A model generated the notes under the pieces. That model saw nothing but the letters and a program-made list of their open reading frames with translations, ran no database searches and was not told where the DNA came from. A DNA stretch of 64,000 nt from Ifrita kowaldi (lineage: Eukaryota > Chordata > Aves > Passeriformes > Cinclosomatidae): contig VZRS01015031.1 in NCBI GenBank assembly GCA_013398055.1, positions 502,750 to 566,749 on the forward strand. Reading direction: 5' to 3'. The stretch's first letter is position 1. Each line of letters starts with the position of its first letter. The translations under genes and the position numbers were made by a program. Of this stretch, positions 12,661 through 27,200 are shown one piece after another.

Positions 12661-15166
12661 AAAAAGGTAAAGATGGTGTGGGTGTTCATTAATTAGTTGA
12701 GTGATCAATTTTTTCCCTTTTTTGTGTCTGACAATAGTTATTCAGTATCAGGAAAGTCCTGTTCCTCTTACATATGATACTTCTGCCGTTTATTCCCTTT
12801 TTTGAGTTAACAATGGGAGGAAATTAGATTTAATAGTCAAATTCAATATCCAGAAGTAAAAGCAATTTTAAACGGTAGGTTTTATTTATACAAATGAGCT
12901 ATTTCCAGGCTGTTTTGTTGTCAGTGCTTTCACTTCCTTTTCGGTTAGTTTCATTGTTTGTATACTTCTCAGACGATTGGACCATTGTTGTATTGAAAAT
13001 GGATAATGATTTTATATATTAAAAAGAAAACCTTCAGGTTTTGCTGCATTGTTGGACAAGTGGGACCCTTCAGATTTCTCTGAAATGCATGACGGAGAGC
13101 AGAGATGCTGTAGGTAGTATGACATAGGTGTATATTAGGACCTCTGTAATTCAAGTGCTGAAGGACGGGATGCAGACAAGACAAAATGGTTATGGTGTTA
13201 TATTGATAAACCTGCATGGTTTCTGTCCAGTGTCTTTCAGAATCTTCATACTGTGATTTACAAGTCTGTGGGTTTCATAGGTAGGGGATGCTGCAGGTTG
13301 ATGAGGCCTCCAGCATTTAGTAGCAGATGACATAGGAAAATACTTAACCTGAAGGCAGTTTATGGTGTAACTGTGGACTACAGTACCTGAGTAAACACTG
13401 CAGCGCCCAACAGGGTTGAAAGGTCATTTCCATAGCATGGTGTGCTGGACTTCGTTAAAATTGCTGCAAGGAGGGATCCATCCAAAAATGTTGAGCTGAA
13501 GTACCTGATCATGTGTGAAAACCCAACTTTTCCTATAGAAGGCTTTTCTTAGGACAGGGAATGTCTAAGAATACTTCCCCAATATGGTTTGTATTTTTAG
13601 TGGATTAGCCATTTAAGATAGAGCAGCAGGGACAAGTGAAGTGGATTTCTTTTTATTGCCTGGTACTGTTTTGTGGATTTTCTTCTTTTAAACACAGTGC
13701 AGAAGCATTGTTGTGTTTAGTCTTCTAGCCATAGTTTACTGTGAAATGAATTTTTTATTTGTATTTATTATATTTATATGTAATATATATAACCTGTGGA
13801 ACATGGGCCTGGCTGCTTCATGTAATTCATGTCTTAATTTTCCAAACTTCAAACATCCAGTTGAGAGAAGCTGTGCTCTAGAGATGAAAACGTTGCAGTT
13901 TATTTGCCGAAGTGTAACTTCTTCTCTAAGATTCTAGTGAGTTCATCTTTGTGAAGGAAAGCAGAAATCAAAGTGAAATGTGAATAGATGTACCTAATAA
14001 TAACCTCCTGCTATTGTATTCTTGAAAAGGTTTTGCTTTTAGAGGTGCTGGGGTGGAGGAAGATGAAGAATACAGTTACTTGATGACGCTACTAATCTTC
14101 TTATTTAAATGACTTATACTGAAGACCAAACCCATAAAAAGATTTGTTTCCCATAGAAAGGTTAAATATGTGCTTGAGATGAGATCTACAAGACCAGTCT
14201 GGTCAGTTGTGTGAAAAAGACCCATACTCTGATGTCGTGGTGTTTATTTTCTTTAGCTTTGCAGTCATTTTTACGTGCACTTGCTCTTTGCCTGGTTTAT
14301 TTTGTATAGTCTAGGAGCTCTTTTTCCTGATTAAATGGTGTGACCATGGGAAAAGATGAAGTATTAAAACTTCCATAGAACTTAAAAGCCCACCACATGC
14401 TTTCTGTCTTTATTAGCACTCTTTATTTATTGCCTGTTTTGGGGGATGCAGAGATGAATGAAACAAACTGGATCCATTGCTGCTGGTTAAAGAGGGAAAC
14501 TTGAAAAAAATACCTTCATAGGTGTTTTTTTATCTTCTTGTTTTTAGAATTAGACTTAGGATAAATAAGGGCAGCTGACTTGAGCAGAAACTCTTGTGAC
14601 CTACTTGTTTGCGAATGCTGGTAAATGCATGTGGTCTGCTGTGTTTTGCCAGCAGAGACTGGGCTGCCCAGAGCAGAACTAGAGGACAAGAGTGAGGATC
14701 CATGATAGTCTGTAGTACCTCAGGGTGACAGACATGACTAAGCCGGTTGGCTGGGTGGGTGAGTTGTACATTTGCCTCCCAAGATAGTTATAGGGTGGTT
14801 GCAGTGGGTTTTATAGTACAGGAACCTGCTGAAAAACTTCCCAGAGTGTAAGAGGTGGTGAAACAATATTTAATGTCATGTTCCTCCCTACCCCCAATGC
14901 AGCCTTGAAATTCTAGTTAAAATAAAATGATGAGACTTACTGCAAGGTGTCTGTATTCTGCATTTCATGCCTGGTTTTGAAGGTCATTAAGGCAGTACTT
15001 TTTTAAAGGCATCTTCATTATGGATGGTATGCTGTTAAATCTTTCCCACTTTTAAAATGCTTTAAAATTGTTTTTATCCGTTCTTGTTTTGTCTGCTTGC
15101 ATTTTCAGAGTGGATGCAAACTAAATGGATAAACATAAAATACTCAAATATAAATGTTTTTTGTAG

Positions 15167-15274
15167 GTATTTTTGAACTGACGTCTTTCATCGAATACCA
15201 AGATTGGTAAGACCATGGATATGTATGCCAGGGCTCAGGGCAATCGCATGAAATCAAGAATATCTGTTGAAAAG
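15167..15274 (+). other. AKAP11 exon 2: end of 5'UTR and first coding exon
   Basis: The exon follows the acceptor TTTTTTGTAG. The ATG at 15215 has an A at -3 and G at +4 (ACCATGG), a strong Kozak context. It encodes 20 residues (MDMYARAQGNRMKSRISVEK), which align loosely with the start of mammalian AKAP11, including the M-K-x-x-x-S-V pattern. The donor is AAG|GTAATT at 15274 in phase 0. An internal GTAAGA at 15207 lies just before the ATG and could act as an alternative donor. Confidence 0.9.
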
Positions 15275-18200
15275 GTAATTATCTGTATTTAAATAAAAAA
15301 AAGTATTTCAGAGCTTTTCGATCTAATAATGAACCAAGTAAACTGGTTTATTTAGGTTTTTTGAGTGTGGGGATTTTTTTCCTTTGTTTTAATTTTGGTT
15401 GTCTGCCATTTCAAGGAGGCAAAGAAATGCTTTTGCTTTATGCTTTGGCATACTTAGTGTAACTGAACTGGGAGACAGCATAATTTAAAGAAAGGGTGCA
15501 TGCTTTTGTCTTTCAGGGTGATGTGATAAAATCATGATGTATTAATTTCCTAAAATTTGCCTTGTTTATTGGAATATAGGTTTTATTTTAGAGCATTTTT
15601 TTTGAGTTTACTTTATGTAATGAATTAAAATACGGCTATATAGACTTCATTGAATTCTGTGAAGCCTGTGTAAGGGCTTACTTGTAATATCTTTATCTTT
15701 AGATCATGCTGTCTTGCCTGGTTTCCCCTTGTGTTTACGTAAACATTTAGGAAGTGCCTTGGTGATAAAGAAAATATGTCTAGCACTTATGAAGGATATT
15801 AGTGGAGATTTCTAATATTAAATTAAGTTTATGTGTCCTTTTAAATTTTGTCACTTTAACTTGGAGAACATAAATACTGTTCCTAAAATTTTCTTGCAAC
15901 TTCTATGAGCACTTAATGAAATGAAAGTTGCAGTTTATCCTGAAGGAACAAATTTATTTATCTAATCGTATTTCTCTGGGTAGTTGAACACAGGTCTTTC
16001 TTGGTTATTAATAACTTCCTTATTTGCAAGTTGCTGCCACAGTAAGAGGAGAAACTGTGCAAGGAAGCATCTTATCATGTGAAAATTGCATTATTTTATT
16101 TCATAAGCAGATTTTGTTGTTTTGAGGAAACAGTAGCTGTGGTATATGTCCTGTTTGAAGGCAAAGAAAAGCGTTTTGAGACAGCCAGGCAGGTAGGCAG
16201 TTGTTCCAGGTCCTAACATGGAATTTTACCTGCCATATATTAAGCAGTTTGTAATTATGGATGATAATCTTTCACTTTAAGACACATGGTATGAAACCTT
16301 GTATTTTATTGGTTTATGAGAACTCTCCAGCTCAAATTGAGATCTTGAACTACAGTCAAGTAATTTTGCATCCTTAACATGTACATAAACTTACTTTTAA
16401 AGGACTTTTTAAATCTGCCCTTTATTTGTTCTTCTGTTTTAATTTACTAAACAAAACAAATACCCCCTTCCCTGCCCCACCAGGTTTTTAGACCTATGGG
16501 TTACAGAAACAACTTTGTAATAATGACAATGACCAGTGATTCCTCATTGATTCTAATAGTTGTGTCAAATACTACCTCTGTGAGCTGCATTAATTGCAGT
16601 TAATGCTGTGTATAGCATTAATTGCTATTAAGCATTCTGGACTCTGTGGTTCTAGAAACATGAATTGAACCCTTCTTGCAGAATTCCTGCATTTTCCTAC
16701 AGCCAGACTCCATTGTTTTGGTCTGTGGCTGCTTCCTCTTAATGTTTACCTGTGAGGTGTCTATTTAGATTATGGTGTGGAACTTTCATTCTCATAGAAC
16801 TAGGCAGTAGGGTGGTCAGAACTGCACTGTGTTTCACCTTCTGTTGATTTACAGAAGATTGCAGTCTGATTCCTGTCCTTTTCGTAATACTTTGTCACAG
16901 CTAACAGGAATTGTTGCAGTAGTAGCTCTGAAAAGTCAGTGCACAGTTATGGTATGCATATTTAAAGCCCGAGTTTCTATTTTCACAAAATTACCTCAAA
17001 ATATTCAGGCCCTTGAAATCTTACAGCAGGTGAAATCAAGAAGAGCTGCTTTGTTACTTAAGAGCCGAGTAAGCATGACTGTCCAGCACTGCATTTCATT
17101 TCTCTAAGATACTGTGGCATCTTGCAGGTTGTTTGAAATATTAGAAAACAGTTGTTTTTTAAAACACTTCATGAGACCAAATACGTCCTCCAATGTACTG
17201 TGATGGATCCTTAGATTATGACTTCTTGATTTGGTGGAATGAAGAGACAATGCAGATCTTTAAATTGCTCAGTTGAGCTAGAGATGTGACAAGGATTTCC
17301 ACTGCTCATGTGTGAGCACGCTGACAATATTTGTAGTTTTCCCCTGGCACAACATAGTAAATTTGAAATCTGTGCTTGTGAATGAAATAGGGTTTCTTGC
17401 AAGACATGACTTTTGAATTTCTGTGAGGAAGGAGTACCAAGTCCTACAGGCCTCCCAAGTAGCGCTTTATAGATTGCTTGGGTGTCTTTTGCCCATATGT
17501 CAGTGTACACTGGAAGTAGTTGTACTATTTATAAAAGCAAGTTACATCCTTTTCTTGAAGATGTCCTTACCTAAACTGAGCTGATAGTCTTGGGAACTTG
17601 TTAGTTTTTAGTTTTTAATGTAGTTGCATCTCCTAGTTCCAGATTGTGAGAGAACTTGCATTATTGTCCATTGGATAGGAGGATTTTTGTGAAATTGAGT
17701 CCAGTCCTCTGCTGTCACAAGCACAATTTTGCTAAGGATAGGAATATGAAGAAGTTACTAAATATAGCCTCTCAGTTAATGAGGGGTTTAAAACACCTCC
17801 CCCAAACCTACTGCTGGTTTTATCTTTTTAGCCATACTGTGGTGATAACTAAGACTTAAGAATTTCGGGTAGAAGCTACTCACACCAAATTTGTACCTGT
17901 TTGTTCACCAATATCCTTATTCTTCCACTTAAATAATTTCTTTTGCTGATGTTCACTCTTCTTTTTTTTTTTTTTTTACAATTGGTGTTCTGTCCTCTGT
18001 TAGCCTTGGTTTTTGGAAACTGTGTAAACTGAGGTTTTAGTCTGCTTTTGTATGAAAGCCTCTGCATTCCAGTGATTATCCTTCATAGTCCTACTTTCTC
18101 TGCTTGTTGTGAGTTAATCTTCTTTTTATATGTGGGTAATACTGTATGTGCAATTACACAGGATGTCCTTCTGAGTGACTCTGATGTCAGTTCTTTCACT

Positions 18201-21200
18201 AAAGGATGCATGTTTGCTATTTTCAGTGCAGTATCATATTGACTATTCATTCATTGCTATGCCGTGATCAAGAAGTCAGCTCAGGTCTTTTATTTCCCAG
18301 CTTGTGAATTTGCAAGTCAATTTTAAAGCTTGCTTTTGATTTTTAAGGACGTAAATTTGTGTTTCTTATGGTTGCTTTTTAAAACACTTGTGCTTAGCAA
18401 GTTCTTCCTGTATGATTTGCTATTCTTTGTCTTAGCTGATGACACCTGCTTACTTCAAATCATCAACAGTCTTCATCTCATTTTTTTTCCTTGTTAAATT
18501 TATTAATGATGATGGTGCTTGATATCAGTCTCAAGATAAATTTTGAAGAAGTTGCTTACTGACCTTTATCAACTATTCTCAAAACCCCCCCCTTTATTAT
18601 CTCCATCCAGGCAAAGTCTTCATTTCCAAAACCAGCTCTTTTAGTTAATTGTCTTTGTCTGTTTTTGTTAACTCTTCATATGTTTAAGTGGTCTACAGAA
18701 GTCCAGATAGAGGGGATTTTTTCTTCTGTGTATGTAGTGTGCCTGTTAATTTCCGTATCGTTACTATTTTCACATTTAGAGCTTTTTTTGTATTCATTAA
18801 TATGATCTGGGAAACACATGTCATTCCATTCCTCCTCATTTTAACTATGGGTATTTTATCTCTTCAGTTGCATAGTGCCATCATGGGCTACCAGACCTGC
18901 ATATAGTCTTGTATGCTGGTCCTTCAAGACCTTAGGGAGATTTTTCCACTTGTTTCATCTTTCTTCTTCACCAACTTAAAATTCTCCAAAATGCTGAATT
19001 GTCCTTTACCTCAGTAGTTCCTCATACCATGCTCTGGTTCTTAGTTACCAATTCTGCCTTTCAGGTGTTAAGCTAGGGAAAGGTACTTGTTTATAAATAA
19101 GGTGTGTGTAATAGTTTGTAGCTTTAGAAAAGCCAACTAGAGAATAGCAATGATCCCTTCTCAAACTGGAGCACTGTTGGCTTGCAGAAAATTAGCAGGT
19201 CATGTCATACGACTTTTCTTTCCCTAATTACTATTTTGAATGTTGTGACTGATTAAATTATTGTAGAAGCTGAAAATGAGACATTTCAACATGTTTGCTT
19301 GGCTTCACAAATTAACTTTTGTACAAGATGAATGAAGGAATTACTGGGGAACTGTCTTTGAGCAATAATTACTATTGAAGCCGCTTGTAAATTTGGAAGA
19401 TCCAGAGAATCAGAGAAAGGCACTGACAGCATATTTTGGAAAGTACAAAGATGTCATACTAAACTGTGGAAGCAAAGTGCAACTAAACAAGTGGGGCCAA
19501 GGGAATAGATAAAAGTGGAAATTGGGTGAATGCTTCATTAATTTATTTCAAATGACCCAATAACTGCCTGAAATACTTTTTAAAATAGTTCAGCTGTTAG
19601 TTTTCTATAAAAGTTACTGTTTTGTTTTCTTCAGTGTCACTTGACCTTGACTGTCAGTATGGCAGTCTGAGCCTTGTTGGCTAGCATTCTGAAATGTATT
19701 TTGGCAATTTCAAAGGTCCTGAAGTTCTGTTTTTCTTTTGTCTGTTCATTCTAGAAGTGCTTTCCTAATTTTGTGTTGCCATGAGCACAACCATGGTGAC
19801 ACTTGCCCTGCTCTAATAATTTGGCTTTCAACATAGTAGTATTTGATACTGCTTTTTATACAGAGAAAAAATAAAATTTTTCTTGGGGTTTAACTGTAAT
19901 ATGTAAGATCACCTTTTACTATAAAGGGATTGTTTTTGTTGTGGGAGTACTGGAAATGCAAAACATTCTCTGTCTAAATTTGGCTATCTAGCACTTCTGC
20001 TATTGTTTGAGAAGCTATGCAAATTTGAAATACCTTGTCATAAGTTGGACACACTGATTTCTCGTGTCATTTTTAACAGAGCAGTCTTATAGAGAATAAT
20101 TAACTGGATTAATAATTTTTAACCATATGATGTTCTTATTTGTGTTTTTAACCTTACAATTTGCTAGAGAAGATGAAAATTTTAAATTAAAAAAAGAAAA
20201 GATTGCTGACTTCCTAAAACAATTGAGAGGATATTGTCTTTTTTACAAGCTGGGTGAACCAGTTTTTGTTGTTCTGTAGTCTTATTTGCCTTGTTCTGCT
20301 ACGCTTTGTTACACTGGGAGAGAGTCTTGGATTCTTCAGCCTTTTTTAGCCATCCCTGGGTGCTTGCATGTCACCGTAAGTGTAATTACAAGAAATGTTA
20401 CAAGAAGTATTTACATGGGATTAAGTTACAGTTGTTTTATATTCTTCATGGAATGGGAAAGAGTGTATGTGGATTTTTTTGGGGATTTTTGCTTGTTTGT
20501 TTGTTTTCTTCCCCTCTGACTTTTGAAGCCATTACTTGGTTAAAATTGTTTTTCATCCTATTTAAGGGAAAGCTGAGGGCTTTTCCTTATACAGGCTACA
20601 ATTCAAGGAATAGATGGGGTTTGGATTTCTTCTTGGATTCATCTTTTTTCAAAGTCTGTGTGTTCTCATCTTTTCTTTTTTTTGAAATACAGAATGTCAA
20701 ACTATTTTGGAATGAAAGTATTGCTAGAAAAAAAGGTACCTGCTTCAGCTTCATGTCCTGAAGTAAATTTAAACTTCAGACCTGGTGATTTGTGTACAAA
20801 ATAATTTGAATTTATAATCAGAGTAGCAAAACTTGTGGGGAGCACAGAATAGATGGATGGACTACGTATCTGAAACTGAAAATGCATTTTTTTCTTAAAT
20901 TTTTTTTCATTGTTTTTCAGAGTTTTGGTGAAAGTATCCTGCACTCTATGAAGTCACTGCTGCACAGTAGGAAAGAGTTATGCAATGTATCAGCAGAAGA
21001 ATGCTTAAATCAGGAAGAACAAGATAATTTTATTGAGGTTTGCTGTAATATTCCCACTCATATGTATTTTGTGGCTATGACAGAAAACAATTTCTTGTGA
21101 CGCAGTATGGAAAGCTGCAGGATAGTAAATAGGAACAATGTTGCAAGTTACTGGACTTAAAATCTCTGCCCTCTATTGTCATTCTTGATTTTAGTCACTG

Positions 21201-24200
21201 AAGCCTTAAAAAGAGCTGTGACATTTCAAGGTGACATTTCTCTGCTTTGGAGAATTTGTGAAATTAGAAAACCAAGATGTGTAAAATAGATGACTTGGGC
21301 ATACTGCATTTGTGAGCACTGCTGTGATCAAGGTTGTAGGGATGGTATCCTCACAAAATAGCAGAACACTTTGATTCAGGTCTGAAGATAAAAGCTGAAG
21401 CCTCAGAATTGCAAATCTAGACTTGTTTTGTGTGATTATGGGTGGGGCTGAAAGCTGGACAAGGTCTGGAGAGTAGACCTGACAGAATGTGGGACTATCT
21501 AGGTAAATGTCAAGCTGTAGGAAGGAATTACTAGAGCTGTTTGAGTTACAAGGCTAACAACAACTTCTCCAAAGGGAAAAGGAAAAAGGGTTGAAACAAT
21601 GTGTACCATGTTAACTTGTATTATGGGTTTTACAAGACTTCTAATGAGTAGTGGGCAGGTCTGACAAGGAGCTTAGAGAAGGAGAGGATGACCTGAAAAG
21701 GCCATGCAGAAGAGCTGACATAGGGGGAATTGAAGCAAAGACGATTGAGGAAGTGGTTAGGGGAGACTGGTAATTGCATAAGCAGTAGCAAGAGGCAGAT
21801 TGTGTGACCAGCAGAGATGAGTTAGGATTGCCTGGATAACACCAGAGGTTTTGTAACTACATGGGTACAGTCAGAGGTTGTGACTCTGTAAAACATTCGG
21901 GGAGCAGGCAAGAAACTGAATTTGTGAAAGATGAAAGCTGTGACAGATTAACGTAAACTACGCAGTGGAGGTGTGAGCAAAGCCTGGTCTTTATCTGATC
22001 AGGCAGACCATGCCTTAGAAACTATGAAGGTGTTTTTGTCTTGTAGCGAATACCTGACAAATAGCTGGGAACATGTTTCATATGCCTGCAGTGATGGTCT
22101 CTGTGGAGAAAGATAGCTGACTATATTTAGTTACCTTATTAGGTCAAGCAATTAAGAGCCCTCTGGTTGAAATGTAAGAGGGTCAATATCCTGTCACAGA
22201 ACAGGTATTTTTTTCTTATGAAAATATAGGAAAAGATACTTATATGGAGAATGATGTTAAAAAAACTCAGACTTGAGAAAACCAGAATTTAGATATTCCT
22301 GTACCATTTCCTTTGTACCCATGGCTTAAGATAGCCTTCGAATACAGTGTCTCATATGCTTATTTTCAGTTTAAAGAAAGGGCTTGTGTTACTGATGACC
22401 TTTTTATTTCCTTGGTCTACTCCCCAACAGCTTTTGAACTGATATGCTAACTTCAGACATGTTCAAGGTATTAAAAGGTGATTTTTTTTCTGTGAAAACT
22501 GGAGTTTGACTACCATAAAGAGATCCAGATTAGCCTTGTCATCGAGGCAAAAATATACAGACTCAGTAGTGGTGTGGTGTCTTTGACAGCTGTCTTCTGA
22601 CCTCACAGTGTAATATTGCCCTTCATTTGTGTGAAGCTATGACTCCTGCTCACTGCCCTGTCTTGCACAATGAGTTATCCCATGGGAGAAGATAAGAGTT
22701 GGAATCATTATCTTGAGGAAGAGGAAGGGGCATGTAAGAACACAAAAAAACCCCACCAATTAAAAAACCAAAGCAAAACTGCCAGAAAAACCCAAACAGC
22801 AACAAATGCTAGAGCCTCTCAAAATGTTCTTTAGAGAACTAGTTTTTTTCCCAGGTAGTTTAAATTGTTTGGTATTTTGCCCCTTCTGTGGAGGAATTCA
22901 GTTCATATTGTAGGTATTGTACAGATAAAAAAGTGTAGAAGTTGAAGAGTGTCCTGCAGATATTGTGCAGATGAATTGTGTAGGAGTTGAAGAGAAGGTT
23001 TAAGAGTTGAAGAGTAACATTGCTCCAACAGGATTGTGTCACAGTTAACACAGTGAATATGGTACTGGAGAGGTGTCTGGAGCTATTTGGAATGCTACTG
23101 AGAAGCATTGTTTCATTTATGATCTTATCATACATGACATACGGATAAGTGGATGTAAGCAGGAAGATATTTACTGGAAGCATGAGATCTTTTTCCCATC
23201 ATGAGATCCCCTGATGTAAACAAGTCAGAATTTTTCATAGTATGATTTCAGTTGAAAATAAAGTTTGGAGTTTCTTTTTTGGTCACACTTTGAAAGAACA
23301 TATTCAAAACACAAATACAGTTCAAAATAGAATTCCGGCCATTTCTTTTTTCTAGCTCTTTAGTTACAGAGATTCTGTGTATGTGCAAGCAAGTAGCTGA
23401 ACCAGTTAATAATTTATCATTGTAAGCATAGTGATGTTCTTTGGAGTAACTGGAGTAGTTGCTGCAAATTTTTGAGTTATGGCTTAAAAATCAGTCCATT
23501 GCAATAGTGCTCTGAATAAATGGAACTCAAACCATGTAAAACTGAATTTCAAACATCAATGGAAGTATTCAGTCTGTGTGCTTTATTCCATATCTACAAA
23601 AAGGAAGCAAAGTTTGTTTTCTGACACCCTTGTTTTGAATGTTTTGAAATTAAATGCCTTTGGATTTTTTTTATTGTTGAGTATGCAGATGGCCTATTGA
23701 TTTGTTGTTAAGGAAATAATAAATGAGAACTCAGGAAATCTGACGTTTGAAATGAAGTTTGAGTAGTGACTGACTCTCTTCGGTCTGTTCATGTTGAATG
23801 GTACAAAACACTTGTAGACAGAAGAGAGGGACACTGTGTGATAAAATATCTCCCTTGTCCACAAGCACAAGAACCTGAGGTAAAACTGATTTCTGGCATA
23901 CTCAAGGTTCCTGAGCCTGGCAAGACTTTTTTTTTTTGCTAGGTTGGATATTTTAATTCTTTTATGTTAGGGTTTGTTTACTTGATGTTGGTATGCAAAC
24001 ATGTGGCTTAAGTAATCTGTTGTGTCTTGGCCTTAGGCTCATCAATTTACATGGCAAATTGCATAATGTGTTGGCACTATGCTTTATTCAGTATATCCAA
24101 ATGTATAACAGTTTATCAGCATGGACAGATTTCAGACTGGAACTGTTTTATATGTGCCCAGCCTGAAGCAAGGACAGATGAGCAATGATCTTTGCAAAAT

Positions 24201-27200
24201 CGTCTTTATTTTAACAGATGTAATGAGGCTTGTATGTGTTGCTCTGTATATACCAGCCACTAGAGTAATTCATGTGTAGTGGGTTTTAAATGTTGTATAT
24301 GCTCTTCAGTCTGATCTGACCTTTTTCAAGTCAAATAGTGTAGCATCACCATTCTTTATGTGTGACTGCGTGCTACCCTAAGGTATGGTTTTTGTGGCAG
24401 TAGAATAAAGCTTTAAGTTAAAGTCTGCTGAATTTTTAACTCTTAAATATCTGCAGGAAACAAAAAAATCTTTACTGTACTTGACTATATTAATGTATTT
24501 ATTTTACAGATTACATTTATAGGTTTTGCAGAAGAGATGGGTACTGCTTGCTTGCAGGTACAATATATATCTATTTATACTGGAAAATTTCTTCTAAGTA
24601 GCACCTAGTTTTTTAAATGGAGGAAATTTGGTGTTCAAGAAATGAAATAGATGTAGTATTTAAAAGCCTAAGTTTCAAATGTCATTGAAAGCTTGAAAAT
24701 AATTATTTTAGTATGATAATCAGTGTTTTATATGTATTTGCAATGTTACCTGGGTCAGTCTTTATATTAGGATGGTCTGGAACAACTTAAATGCAGTGGA
24801 AGGGGATGATTAGTTGGGAGGGGGGGATGTTTGGGTGGGAAGGGGCTTGGTTGGTTATGGTTTTTGTGAGTGCTTTCTTTTGGTTTGGGTGTTGTTGTTA
24901 AACACGTAAGTGTATCAGTATTTTGGTTTGTTATCTTATCCTTAGTTGAGTTGTGTAGATGGATATGGTGCAGTTTCATGTGTGAAACTAAAGCTTCACT
25001 GAACTGACCACTAGCTGTGAGGATTTAGGAGTCAGTATTATGGTTATGCCTTAAGATGTTATTCTGGAGATTTAGATAAGGAAATATTATTTTAAAAGGT
25101 GGAGTATAGCAAGCTAGAAGGGTTATGATGTGCCATTTTAATAAGTTAAGGGTTTAGTCTTCCTGTACGATTTACATATCAGTATAATTCATAACCTACA
25201 TGTTCACAGTAAAATTCCATGTTTCTGCTCTGTCTGGATCTTAGTAGATAGAGATTGCTTGTAATAGTGAACTGATGTTTTAAAATGTAAAACAGAAACT
25301 CTGAAGCTGGTTGTGTTCCATATTAGATCAATGTTGCTAATTCATCTAATTTTAATAGTAGACATTTTTTCAAGTATGGGTAAGAACTGTTTGATTGTTT
25401 ACAATTAGATGGAATTTAGAGAAAGTTGGACAGAACAGGTTTATGGAGTTTTGCTTTGAACCATAGGGATTAGTAGTGTTTGGACTGTTGGAAAAAAAAA
25501 TATGTAAATCTTTCATAGGGCTCTTCTGTATTAGATAAATCTAAAGGTTGTCCAAGGTCAGGTTAAAGACCATGCTTTTGTAATAGGGAGTTAGAACACT
25601 GTTCCAATAAAGCACACAAAGAGCATGTAGAGATCCACAGAGAACCATCATTAGCTGAGGTCAGTGTAGTTGGGTATTTTGTAGGATGTGCAGCTGCTTT
25701 TCAGCACTTACAGGATTCTGCTTTATGACTTTTAAGCGTCTTCCAAGTATGGACTGAATTAAATCTTGTTTACACAAGCTTTACATCACAGTTTGAGAGA
25801 GTACATGGGGATAGAGCAAGAAATAGAGGAAAGAAAAGAAAAACTTTACCAGAATTAGCAGCTGTTAGGATTTAGGGGAGGTATGAGATCAAACCCATTG
25901 TCGTTTGCATGCTATTTTTTTGACTTTATATTCTCAATGTTTTTTTATTTAAATTTAAATCAGGAGTTGTCAGCTGTTTCTGTAGAGCTTCCAGATCTTC
26001 TGAAATCGCTCCAGTTGCGCAAACTAAAAGAAAATGAGTCTATATTTCTAAAAGATATAAAGAAAACCTTGGCAAAACCTTATGTCATGAAACATCAGGT
26101 AAAATTTGTGTGTCTTCTTGCATGTCAGAAGCATTACATTTTGCCTCCTAAACAGCTTAGTCTTATTACACCCTGTCTTGCTTTTGATTTTGGGCCATCT
26201 TAGCCACAGTATTAATATTAAATTTCTGTTGTTTCATGAAAATAAACTGTGCTGTATTGTTTACAGAATATAATGAATAAATATTTAATTATGGTGCTGA
26301 TCCCATGCTTCTGTTAGGGTACAATCCCTTTCACTGGCAATTTGGAAAGAATATGAGATTTGTCACTGTACCTATCTCTGCTCTGCTCAGATAGCTTTCA
26401 TCTTCAGCAGACTTTTTTTGTTGAAACAGAGGTGCCAAAAATTAAGGGAATGTCTGATGTTCGTAAAACTCAGTGATCACTTTTCTTAAAAAAAATATAT
26501 AAATGCTGTTAATAATATAATTTTCATTATTTTTATTTCTATACTGTTCCCATTATTACCATGCTAGTTGTATTCTTGCCAGTTACAAACATTGCATATA
26601 ACATAAAAGGTACCTCGAAGAAACAGATACCATATAAACTGAAGTATTATACAGCATAAACCTGCTCTGAAATACTGTGTTCCTCCACAAATTTTTAACA
26701 TGCATTCTTTAATAGACTCTTGGGTACACGTTATCATGGTTGTGTTACATTATTGCAATGGTTTATTCAGAATGCAGAAGTTACGAAAATGAGTAAGTCA
26801 TTCTGTCTATCACTCCACACAAACTGTTGAATTAATTTTCTTGTATTTAAAATATTTTTAAATTATTTACTCTTCATAAAAATGAATTGAAGGGATCCCT
26901 TGAAGATTGCTGTGTTTGTTTTCTTGTTGTTCTCTTTTTCAAGAATCAGCTTCCTGAAGTGTTTTGTGTGATGAGACTGTCTCCTTCATTCCCAAGGATC
27001 AAAGTTGATTATATATTTACATTGCTAAGCAAGTATACCACAGGCATAAGATATGCAGTGGAAATAAACTCTTCACAAAAACATCGAACAGAGACAACCC
27101 ATGGAGAAGATGATGACACCAATCAGTCAGTTTCTTCAATTGAGGATGATTTTGTCACCGCTTTCGAACACTTAGATGAAGATGAATCTTCAAAGATACA

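Larger units (their letters stand above)
6575..15166 (+). other. AKAP11 intron 1
   Basis: First intron, between the inferred CpG-island exon and the exon with the start codon. It ends in a TTTTTTGTAG acceptor at 15166. About 4.3 kb of it is transposon-derived: a + strand CR1 at 7738-8803 and a minus-strand CR1 at 9449-12660 that is split by a solo LTR. No other gene is visible in the rest. Confidence 0.7.

Noticed and set aside
12279..12689. Endonuclease-like protein on the minus strand
   Set aside because: Real homology, but to the CR1 endonuclease; it is a dead transposon fragment and not a host gene.
22911..23010. CRISPR-like array
   Set aside because: Few, degenerate, irregular copies in a vertebrate intron; simply a local tandem duplication.
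24767..24979. Minus-strand Pro/Thr/His-rich ORF
   Set aside because: Translation of the complement of a G/T-rich low-complexity intronic stretch.
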